DNA of 13,089 bases, taken from positions 1 to 13,089 of the forward strand of contig JBKPDY010000114.1 in NCBI GenBank assembly GCA_046728155.1, given 5' to 3'. The notes beneath the pieces are model-generated. The model saw only the letters and a program-made list of their open reading frames with translations. It was not told the origin of the DNA and did no database searches. Below are positions 7,076-12,411 of this stretch, piece after piece. The stretch comes from CAWDLX01 sp046728155. Lineage in GTDB: Bacteria > Actinomycetota > Actinomycetes > Mycobacteriales > Micromonosporaceae. Every line of letters begins with the position of its first letter. The stretch's first letter is position 1. A program made the position numbers and the translations under genes.

Positions 7076-8358
7076 CGGGCGCCGCCGCAGACCATGTCGC
7101 GCCAGAGGGTGGGGAAAGCCGGCATCGTCTTGGCGGTACACCCGACATCGGAGAGGACGATGCCGGGGACGGCGAGCCCGATTACCGCCGCGGCATGGGC
7201 CATGCGGTGGTCGGCGTACGTCTCGACCACGGTCGGCCGCATGGCCCGCGGCCGGATCTCCAGTCCGTCCTGCCACTCGACGACCTCGGCTCCGAGGCGA
7301 CCCAGCTCCTTCGCCAAGGCGGCGATCCGGTCCGTCTCGTGGGCACGGATGTGGCTGACGCCGCGAAGCCGTGACGGCCGGTCTCCCAATGCCGCAAGGG
7401 CGGCCAGCACTGGGGTGAGTTCCGAGACCTCCGACAGGTCGGCCTCGATGCCCCGGATCCGGCCGGTTCCCCGTACGGTCAGACCGTCGCCGTCAACGGT
7501 CACCCGCGCTCCCATGGCGGTCAGCAGGTCTCGAAGGCGGTCGCCCGGTTGTGTCGTACGCTCCGGCCAGCCGGGCACGGTCACCTCGCCGCCGGTGACC
7601 AGTGCGGCGGCCAGAAAGGGCGCCGCGCCGGAGAGATCCGGCTCGACCGTCCACATGCGACCGACGAGGCCACCGGGTTGCACCGCCCAGACATCGGCGA
7701 CGGAATCGTCCACAGTGGCGCCCGCCGAGCGGAGCATCTCAACTGTCATCCCCAGGTGGGGAGCGCTGGGCATTGGCGGTCCGACGTGGCGGACCCGCAG
7801 GCCGCGGTCGAATCTTGGCGCGGCCAGCAGGAGTCCGGAGACGAGCTGGCTCGAGGTGGACGCGTCGATGGTCACGTCAGCGCCGCCGACCCGGCCGGTG
7901 CCCGAGATTTCAACCGGAAGCCCGCCGCCGGGTCCGACTGTCATCGCTACGCCGAGATCGGCCAGGGCGTGAAGAAGTGGCGCCAGGGGCCGTTCGCGGG
8001 CCCGCTCGTCGCCGTCGAACGTCACCGGGCCATGGGCGAGCGCCGCGACCGGCGGCAGAAACCGCATCACGGTGCCGGCCAGTCCGACATCGACGTGTGC
8101 GGGGCCTCGCAACGCTCGTGGCCGGACCGTCCACCGGTGATCGTCCACAGTGGAGATATCGGTGCCGAGTGCCCGCAGTCCGTCGGCCATCAGGTCGGTG
8201 TCCCGCGCCCGCAACGGGTCGCGCAGCGTGCCCGGGCCGGGGGAGATCGCCGCCAGCACCAGGGCCCGGGCGGTCATTGACTTGGACCCGGGCAGCCGTA
8301 CGCTCGCCCGCACCGCCCCACCAGCGGTCGGCGCCCTCCAGCTGCCTGCATGGGTCAC
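7072..8358 (-). CDS. aroA: 3-phosphoshikimate 1-carboxyvinyltransferase (EPSP synthase)
   Basis: Joins shikimate-3-phosphate and phosphoenolpyruvate to give EPSP, the sixth step of the shikimate pathway; cytosolic. The 428 residues are normal length. LPGSKSMTARAL at 22-33 carries the substrate-binding Lys26 (the usual Asn of the motif is Ala here). GLAGTVMRF is at 92-100, DASTSSQLVSGLLL at 165-178, SELTP at 312-316, HETDRIAAL at 340-348 and YADHRMAHA at 381-389. The C-terminal GCTAKTMPAFP places the catalytic-site Lys at 410. The gene starts with GTG at 8358 only 30 bp from the divergent SRAP gene, and ends in a 4-bp overlap with rsgA. It contains two copies of the 14-mer ATCGTCCACAGTGG (7705-7718, 8140-8153). 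Confidence 0.97.
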   Translation of the reverse strand: MTHAGSWRAPTAGGAVRASVRLPGSKSMTARALVLAAISPGPGTLRDPLRARDTDLMADGLRALGTDISTVDDHRWTVRPRALRGPAHVDVGLAGTVMRFLPPVAALAHGPVTFDGDERARERPLAPLLHALADLGVAMTVGPGGGLPVEISGTGRVGGADVTIDASTSSQLVSGLLLAAPRFDRGLRVRHVGPPMPSAPHLGMTVEMLRSAGATVDDSVADVWAVQPGGLVGRMWTVEPDLSGAAPFLAAALVTGGEVTVPGWPERTTQPGDRLRDLLTAMGARVTVDGDGLTVRGTGRIRGIEADLSEVSELTPVLAALAALGDRPSRLRGVSHIRAHETDRIAALAKELGRLGAEVVEWQDGLEIRPRAMRPTVVETYADHRMAHAAAVIGLAVPGIVLSDVGCTAKTMPAFPTLWRDMVCGGAR

Positions 8359-8388
8359 GCCTCCATTCTGCCGGGTACGGTTGCCGGC
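8359..8388. promoter_or_regulatory. 30-bp divergent start region of aroA and the SRAP gene
   Basis: Both genes must be transcribed from within each other's 5' ends or as leaderless mRNAs. Plus strand: TACGGT (8376-8381) ends 7 nt before the SRAP ATG. Minus strand: CAGAAT (8365-8370) ends 6 nt before the aroA GTG; GGAGG is present but abuts the GTG too closely to act normally. Confidence 0.45.
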
Positions 8389-9099
8389 ATGTGTGGGCGT
8401 TACGCCTCAACCCGTAGTACCGCCGACCTGGTGGCGCTGTTCGAGGCGCTGGACGAGACGGCCGGCGGTTGGGCGACGCCCGACTACAACGTCGCGCCCA
8501 CCGACCCGGTTCCGATCGTGCGCCATTCCGCACGTACGACCCAGAGGGTTCTGTCAGTTGCGCGGTGGGGGCTCCTCCCGCCCTGGGCCGCCGACACCTC
8601 GGCCGCGGCCAGGATGATCAACGCACGGGCCGAGACGGTTGCGACGTCGCGGGCATTCGCCCAGCCGTTCGCCCAGCGGCGCTGTCTGGTCCCGGCCGAC
8701 GGATGGTACGAGTGGAGGGCCGTCAACTCCGGAAAGCAGCCGTACTTCATGACCCGCGATGACCGCGAGACGCTGGCATTCGGCGGTGTCTGGAGCGCCT
8801 CCGAGGCGTACGGTAAACACAGCCTGACGTTCAGTGTCCTTACACTTCCGGCAGCGGGCGAACTTTCTTTCGTCCACCACCGGATGCCGTTGGTACTCGC
8901 GCCGTCCGACTGGACACGTTGGTTGACCACGTCCGATCCGGCGGGCATGCTGCGACCGCCGGATCCGGCGTACGCTGCCGGCATTATCCTGCGTCCGGTA
9001 TCGACCGCCGTCGGTGATGTGCGCAATGACGGGCCGGAGCTCATTCGGCAAGTGCCGGTGATGTCCAATCACGACAATGGCGCACCAACTCTCTTTTGA
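8389..9099 (+). CDS. SRAP domain protein (YedK/HMCES family), abasic-site DNA-protein crosslinker
   Basis: Family members form a thiazolidine crosslink between Cys2 and an abasic site in single-stranded DNA, shielding it during replication and repair; older annotations call it an SOS response-associated peptidase. The 236 residues are full length. Cys2 sits in MCGRYA, Asn34 in YNVAPT, Glu108 in ADGWYEW and the active-site His163 in HHRMP; INARAET (77-83) is the arginine-containing DNA-binding motif. ATG at 8389 is required because only this start exposes Cys2 after Met removal; a longer start at 8350 would bury it. An overlapping leaderless-type TACGGT supports it. The ortholog also adjoins aroA in mycobacteria, so the pairing looks conserved. 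No LexA-type SOS box was seen in the 30-bp upstream gap. Confidence 0.94.
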   Translation: MCGRYASTRSTADLVALFEALDETAGGWATPDYNVAPTDPVPIVRHSARTTQRVLSVARWGLLPPWAADTSAAARMINARAETVATSRAFAQPFAQRRCLVPADGWYEWRAVNSGKQPYFMTRDDRETLAFGGVWSASEAYGKHSLTFSVLTLPAAGELSFVHHRMPLVLAPSDWTRWLTTSDPAGMLRPPDPAYAAGIILRPVSTAVGDVRNDGPELIRQVPVMSNHDNGAPTLF

Positions 9100-9114
9100 G
9101 CGTTTATGCGCCAT
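9077..9114 (+). terminator. Inverted repeat at the end of the SRAP gene
   Basis: ATGGCGCA (9077-9084) and TGCGCCAT (9107-9114) form perfect 8-bp arms with a 22-nt loop spanning the stop codon. It is a candidate terminator without a U-tract. The rest of the gap to 9368 shows no further gene; it holds GGTGACACC (9271-9279) and TAGCGT (9291-9296), possible promoter pieces for the next gene. Confidence 0.35.
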
Positions 9115-9368
9115 CGGCCCGCCAGACTTCTGCACATTTCGCTGCACACCTCTTGTCGGCGGGTCAGCGCATTTGGTAGAACTCAACGCCGGCACGGTCG
9201 CAGCCGATTTGGTTGTGCCGCCGGTTTCGCCATCCGGCAAGCGGTACGACTCGTTACGCCGCCGTAACCCGGTGACACCCGCGGGCGTCGTAGCGTGCAG
9301 GCGGCGATCGGTCGAAATTGTGCTCTCCGCGGCGATCCCGCGGATCGACCCACGGGGGAGGTGGGTAC

Positions 9369-9839
9369 ATGACCCGGGCGCGGATGCCCCGCCCACACGA
9401 GGTCGCCGCCGCACGTCGGGATCCTCGATTGTTGCGGGCCTTTGCCGAGCGCGACCGTGATCTGAGCTGGCGCGCACGTGGGCTGTGCCGAAGCGTCGAT
9501 CCGGAGGTCTTCTTTCCGGCGCCGAACGAGCCGTCGGACGCGGCTGTCGCCGTCTGCCGGACCTGCGATGTGCAGGGCGCGTGCCTCGCGTGGGCGCTGG
9601 ACGTCGGCGACTGCCATGGGGTGTGGGGCGCAACGACCGCGCGCGAACGCCGGGCGATGCTCGTGGCGTGGCGCACTGACGAGCTCGACGCATCGGCAGC
9701 GAGCCGACAGCGAGTGAGCATCGTCGGGCCACTAGGCCCTCCGTGGGGTGGCAGCAGCGGAGCGAGCGCAGAGGCGAGCCGGGATGGCCCGGCGTTGCGC
9801 AACGTGTTCGCCGAGGCCGCGGCGCTCACCTCGGCCTGA
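9369..9839 (+). CDS. WhiB-like iron-sulfur transcriptional regulator
   Basis: Wbl proteins are small actinobacterial regulators that bind a redox- or NO-sensitive 4Fe-4S cluster and usually act with the housekeeping sigma factor. Four ligand cysteines, C40, C63, C66 and C72, fit the C-Xn-C-X2-C-X5-C pattern, preceded by SW and followed by the G(V/I)WGA turn at 84-88 and TARERRAM. A fifth cysteine is at 82. ATG at 9369 follows a strong GGAGGT (9357-9362). The protein has 156 residues, longer than most Wbls; the tail after about residue 111 (Ser/Ala/Gly-rich) is encoded by DNA that recurs after the stop, so it may be a repeat-derived extension. Which Wbl class it belongs to is unclear; the N-terminal MPRPHEVAAARRDPRLLRAF is not like WhiB1. 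Confidence 0.9.
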   Translation: MTRARMPRPHEVAAARRDPRLLRAFAERDRDLSWRARGLCRSVDPEVFFPAPNEPSDAAVAVCRTCDVQGACLAWALDVGDCHGVWGATTARERRAMLVAWRTDELDASAASRQRVSIVGPLGPPWGGSSGASAEASRDGPALRNVFAEAAALTSA

Positions 9840-9879
9840 CCGAGCCGACAGCGAGCGAGAGCGAGCGCGGAGGCGAGCC
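9701..9879 (+). repeat. Duplicated GAGCGAGCG-type repeats within and after the WhiB-like gene
   Basis: GAGCCGACAGCGAG occurs at 9701-9714 and 9842-9855. AGCGAGCGCAGAGGCGAGCC (9761-9780) recurs with one mismatch at 9860-9879. The first pair lies inside the coding tail of the WhiB-like gene, the second between it and the hydrolase, where it supplies GGAGG (9869-9873). The core AGCGAGCGCA appears again at 11991-12000. Confidence 0.75.
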
Positions 9880-9906
9880 AGAGTGACCGAGCCGTACGGT
9901 TGCTTT

Positions 9907-10560
9907 GTGGCCACGCGTGCATCCCACTCCACGTTCGATGTCGCGACGGCTCATGGTCCGGCGCGGGTCGCGCTCGACCGACCAGGCGGAGACCCCGCGG
10001 CGCTGGTGGTACTCGGCCACGGTGCGTCCGGTGGGGTGGACACGGCAGACCTCGTCGCCGTACGCGACGCCGCTTTGGCCGCCGGTGCCGCGGTGGCCCG
10101 CGTGACGCAGCCGTACCAGATCGCTGGGCGGCGCGTCCCGTCGGCCGCCCCGGTGCTGGATGAGGCGTTTACGACAGTGGTGGAACAGGTCCGGGAGCGC
10201 GTCGGTGCCAAGGTCCCCCTCGTCGTCGGCGGCCGCTCGGCGGGTGCGCGGGTGGCCTGCCGTACGGCTCGCCGGCTCGGTGCCTCCGGCGTACTGGCTC
10301 TGGCCTTCCCACTGCATCCGCCCGGCAAGCCGGAGAAGAGCCGCGCAGACGAACTCGACCCGACGGTACCGACGCTGGTCGTCAATGGGGATCGCGACCC
10401 GTTCGGTGTGCCGCGGGCGACGGGGCGGGTACGGGTGGAGGTCCGTCCCGGCGAACGCCACGACCTGCGGCGTAACCCCGCCGCGACGGCGGCTGTGTGC
10501 GTCGACTGGCTTCGTGACCTGCCCGGCATAGCGTCGTTGAAGAGGACGAACCCGGCATAG
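9907..10560 (+). CDS. Alpha/beta hydrolase (TEX30/KANL3-like or dienelactone hydrolase-like)
   Basis: A cytosolic serine hydrolase of 217 residues; the substrate is unknown. It has a GHGASGG oxyanion-type turn at 37-43, the nucleophile elbow GGRSAG with Ser111, an acid in VNGDRDPFG (Asp162 or Asp164) and His185 in GERHDLR. Two starts are possible. GTG at 9907 gives a short lead to the conserved HGPARVAL strand and has TACGGT 6 nt upstream, as at the SRAP gene. GTG at 9883 (eight residues longer) has GGAGG 9 nt upstream, but that site belongs to the repeat. I use 9907. The gene follows the WhiB-like gene closely; read-through transcription is possible. Confidence 0.8.
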   Translation: MATRASHSTFDVATAHGPARVALDRPGGDPAALVVLGHGASGGVDTADLVAVRDAALAAGAAVARVTQPYQIAGRRVPSAAPVLDEAFTTVVEQVRERVGAKVPLVVGGRSAGARVACRTARRLGASGVLALAFPLHPPGKPEKSRADELDPTVPTLVVNGDRDPFGVPRATGRVRVEVRPGERHDLRRNPAATAAVCVDWLRDLPGIASLKRTNPA

Positions 10561-10590
10561 CTCGCCAGAGCCGCGGTTGAGTCATCGCCC

Positions 10591-10612
10591 GCCGGGGGCT
10601 AAGGGCCCCGGC
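10591..10612 (+). terminator. GC-rich hairpin after the hydrolase gene
   Basis: GCCGGGG (10591-10597) pairs with CCCCGGC (10606-10612) across an 8-nt loop, 30 nt after the stop. A smaller CCAGG/CCTGG hairpin follows at 10625-10639. No U-tract. Together they likely end the whiB-like/hydrolase transcript before the sigR promoters. Confidence 0.5.
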
Positions 10613-10714
10613 ACCGAAATCTTCCCAGGTCCTTCCTGGTCTCCGGCGGGGCCGGCGCGGCCAGCGTCGTCCCGCCGGGACCGGGCGGATCCGAGGATTT
10701 CCCTTCGGTCGGCT

Positions 10715-10740
10715 GGAATCGGCACGCCCGCCTGGACGTT
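10715..10740 (+). promoter_or_regulatory. Sigma-R-type promoter upstream of sigR (p2-like)
   Basis: GGAAT (10715-10719), 18 nt, then GTT (10738-10740) matches the published sigma-R consensus GGAAT-N18/19-GTT exactly. Transcription would start near 10747, about 215 nt before the short sigR start. In Streptomyces coelicolor sigR is driven by a distal sigma-R-dependent and a proximal housekeeping promoter, and the same arrangement is seen here. Confidence 0.7.
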
Positions 10741-10783
10741 GTCCCTCGCGGTAGGGAATTCGGCCGGAGACATGGGAGGTCAG

Positions 10784-10963
10784 GTGTCGGTGGTGCTGGC
10801 TCGACATGACCTGCATCGCGGATCTGCAGGTGTCGTCCCGTCCCGCCTCGAGGATTTGATCAAGAAGCCGCACTGGCCGATCATCGGGGTGAACCCGTCC
10901 CTCCGCAGCGTTGGCCTTCGCCCTGGCGACGTATCCTCGTCAGGACTTGGGAGGGTCAACCCG
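10784..10963 (+). other. In-frame N-terminal extension of SigR (possible long isoform)
   Basis: The sigR frame stays open upstream of the preferred start. GTG at 10784 has GGGAGG 4 nt upstream and would add 60 residues; ATG at 10772 would add 64. The extension reads VSVVLARHDLHRGSAG at its start and includes LIKKPHWPIIGVNPSLRSVG. Its position just after the sigma-R-type promoter parallels the unstable sigma-R-prime isoform of Streptomyces, which carries an extension of about 55 residues. No other gene is visible in the 10561-10963 interval. Confidence 0.5.
10932..10937 (+). promoter_or_regulatory. Proximal -10 element of sigR (p1-like)
   Basis: TATCCT fits TANNNT and would start transcription near 10944, just ahead of the GGGAGGG ribosome-binding site (10949-10955). 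TTGGCC (10911-10916) is a weak -35 with a short 15-bp spacer. This transcript could encode only the short SigR form. Confidence 0.4.
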
Positions 10964-11605
10964 GTGGGCGACGATCTTGCGGAACAGCAGGCGCGGTTCG
11001 AGCGGGACGCGCTGCCGTTCCTCGACCAGCTGTACGCCGCCGCGATGCGGATGACACGTAATCCGGCCGACGCCGAGGATCTCGTCCAGGAGACGTTCCT
11101 GAAGGCCTTCGCGGCGTTCCACCAGTTCGAAGAGGGAACGAACCTCAAGGCGTGGCTCTACCGGATCCTCACCAACACGTACATCAACTCGTACCGGCGG
11201 CGGCAGCGCCAGCCGGTCCAGGCGCCAACGGACGAGATCACCGACTGGCAGCTCGCCGAGGCCGAGTCGCACACGTCCGGCGGGCTGCGTTCGGCTGAGA
11301 CCGAGGCCCTGGAGAAGCTGCCGGACAGCGACATCAAGGATGCGCTCCAGTCGCTACCCGAGGAGTTCCGTCTCGCCGTCTACCTTGCTGACGTGGAGGG
11401 CTTCTCGTACAAGGAGATCGCTGACATCATGGGCACGCCGATCGGAACCGTGATGTCGCGCCTGCACCGTGGGCGCCGTAACCTGCGTCGCCTGCTCGAG
11501 GACTACGCCGCGGAGCGTGGCCTCGCCGGGGGAGGCGCGGGGCGCGGCGGTGTGGATGTCCGCTCGAACGATGAGACGGCCGCGCCAGCTGGCCAGGAGG
11601 TGTGA
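10964..11605 (+). CDS. sigR: ECF sigma factor SigR/SigH, thiol-oxidative stress
   Basis: Group IV sigma factor that directs transcription of thioredoxin, mycothiol and protein-quality genes under disulfide stress. Region 2 spans about 14-83, with the core-binding segment AEDLVQETFLKAF (38-50) and the -10 recognition part LKAWLYRILTNTYINSYRRRQR (61-82). Region 4 spans 119-185, with the helix-turn-helix FSYKEIADIMGTPIGTVMSRLHRGR (147-171). The Ala/Gly-rich tail after 187 is variable. GTG at 10964 has GGGAGGG 8 nt upstream and gives the usual 213-residue length. A longer in-frame form is possible. The rsrA start follows the stop after 4 nt, and AGGAGG for rsrA lies inside the sigR end, so the two are co-transcribed and probably coupled. 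Confidence 0.95.
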   Translation: MGDDLAEQQARFERDALPFLDQLYAAAMRMTRNPADAEDLVQETFLKAFAAFHQFEEGTNLKAWLYRILTNTYINSYRRRQRQPVQAPTDEITDWQLAEAESHTSGGLRSAETEALEKLPDSDIKDALQSLPEEFRLAVYLADVEGFSYKEIADIMGTPIGTVMSRLHRGRRNLRRLLEDYAAERGLAGGGAGRGGVDVRSNDETAAPAGQEV

Positions 11606-11609
11606 ACCG

Positions 11610-11885
11610 GTGACAGGCGGCGAAGCTCGCAAGAGTGACTGTGACGACATCCTGACCGAGGTCTACCTCTTTCTCGACCTCGAGTGCTCCGACGATCGCC
11701 GTACGGTCATCCAGATGCACCTTGACGAGTGCAGCCCGTGCCTGCGCGAGTTCGGCATCGAGCAGGAGGTGAAGGCGCTGGTCGCCCGGTGCTGTGGCGC
11801 CGACCGGGCACCCGCTGAGCTGCGCGAGCGTCTCCGCGCCAAGATCGCCGCCCTGGTGGAGATGCCTACCCGCGAGCCGGGTTAA
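11610..11885 (+). CDS. rsrA: Zinc-containing anti-sigma factor RsrA (RshA)
   Basis: Binds SigR in the reduced, zinc-loaded state and releases it when disulfides form. The 91 residues carry Cys11, His37, Cys41 and Cys44 (HLDECSPC is the ZAS HxxxCxxC motif), the same numbering as in Streptomyces coelicolor RsrA, plus the paired Cys61-Cys62. The equivalent of Cys3 is glycine here, and there is an additional Cys26. The start is GTG at 11610 with AGGAGG at 11595-11600, 9 nt upstream. The Leu/Ala/Arg-rich helix ending AKIAALVEM closes the protein. It forms one operon with sigR. Confidence 0.95.
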   Translation: MTGGEARKSDCDDILTEVYLFLDLECSDDRRTVIQMHLDECSPCLREFGIEQEVKALVARCCGADRAPAELRERLRAKIAALVEMPTREPG

Positions 11886-12005
11886 GGACACCGAGGGTCG
11901 GCGACGCTGGTCTGAGCAGCGCAGCGGGCAACGAGCGGAGTCGACGAGGGAATGCGTCGCCTGGTCAGGCCCGAGGCACCGCGCGAGGGGAGCGAGCGCA
12001 AACGC
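11886..12005. other. Repeat-like spacer between rsrA and the bL37 gene
   Basis: No gene is visible. The stretch is rich in GAGCG, GCAGCG and GCGAG words and contains AGCGAGCGCA (11991-12000), shared with the repeats near the WhiB-like gene. GAGCG-CAAA-CGCTC (11994-12007) forms a 5-bp hairpin that touches the bL37 stop codon and may help end convergent transcription. Confidence 0.5.
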
Positions 12006-12080
12006 TCAACTGTTGGGGCGCTTGCCGTGATTGGCGGCGCTCTTCTTGCGGGCCTTCTTCTTTCGTGACTTCTTGGCCAC
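12006..12080 (-). CDS. 50S ribosomal protein bL37 (24 residues)
   Basis: A very small basic protein, MAKKSRKKKARKK at the start and ANHGKRPNS at the end, 24 residues with 11 Lys/Arg. The MAK-(R/K)-rich body and the ANHGKRPN ending match the actinobacterial large-subunit protein bL37, first identified in mycobacterial ribosome structures. GTG at 12080 is preceded by GGAGGG (12086-12091 on the minus strand) with a 5-nt gap, a strong ribosome-binding site. TAGGAT (12117-12122, minus strand) could be its -10. The gene is short enough that automated callers often miss it. It is convergent with rsrA and divergent from the biotinyl carrier gene. Confidence 0.88.
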   Translation of the reverse strand: MAKKSRKKKARKKSAANHGKRPNS

Positions 12081-12115
12081 TGGTTCCCTCCACAACCGCC
12101 GGGTCGGATACGCCC

Positions 12116-12164
12116 TATCCTAGGACCCCGGCGCGGATGTACGAGCGCTGCCGGACCGTACACT
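12116..12164. promoter_or_regulatory. Divergent promoter region of bL37 and the biotinyl carrier gene
   Basis: TATCCT (plus, 12116-12121) and TAGGAT (minus, 12117-12122) overlap around the palindrome TCCTAGGA. A further TACACT (12159-12164) lies 17 nt before the AGGAGG of the carrier gene and is its likelier -10. The minus-strand TAGGAT is about 37 bp from the bL37 start. No convincing -35 elements were found. Confidence 0.35.
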
Positions 12165-12190
12165 GCTCGCACGGCCCGACAGGAGGAGCG

Positions 12191-12406
12191 ATGGCTGAGG
12201 AGATCCGCGCCGAGATGGTCGCCAACGTGTGGAAGGTCGTCAAGGCCGCCGGCGAGGAGGTCGCCGAGGGAGACACGCTGGTGATCCTCGAGTCGATGAA
12301 GATGGAGATCCCGGTCCTCGCCGAATCCGATGGCACCGTCGCGGAGATCGCTGTCAATGAAGGCGATGTCGTCCAGGAGGGCGATCTGATCGCCGTCATC
12401 GATTGA
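12191..12406 (+). CDS. Small biotinyl/lipoyl carrier protein (TB7.3-like)
   Basis: A stand-alone biotinyl domain of 71 residues, the size of mycobacterial TB7.3 (Rv3221c), which also lies next to sigH-rshA. The attachment site ESMKME places the modified lysine at 37. The flanking turn GEEVAEGDTLVILESMK and the second half GTVAEIAVNEGDVVQEGDLIAVI complete the flattened beta-barrel. Met residues on both sides of Lys37 point to biotin rather than lipoate. The partner carboxylase is not in this window, so its role (acyl-CoA carboxylase carrier or other) is open. ATG at 12191 follows AGGAGG (12181-12186). Confidence 0.93.
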   Translation: MAEEIRAEMVANVWKVVKAAGEEVAEGDTLVILESMKMEIPVLAESDGTVAEIAVNEGDVVQEGDLIAVID

Positions 12407-12411
12407 GCGAC

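Noticed and set aside
5963..7972. 669-codon plus-strand open frame opposite rsgA and aroA
   Set aside because: Spans two well-supported minus-strand genes; composition is low-complexity Arg/Pro/Ser/Thr and no domain is visible.
9100..9368. Small RNA or hidden gene between the SRAP and WhiB-like genes
   Set aside because: No convincing ribosome-binding site with coding bias, and no tRNA-like or strong terminator structure beyond the hairpin at the SRAP stop.
10755..10780. Second sigma-R-type promoter starting with GGAAT at 10755
   Set aside because: No GTT at 18-19 nt spacing (GGT or GTC instead); the site at 10715 fits exactly.
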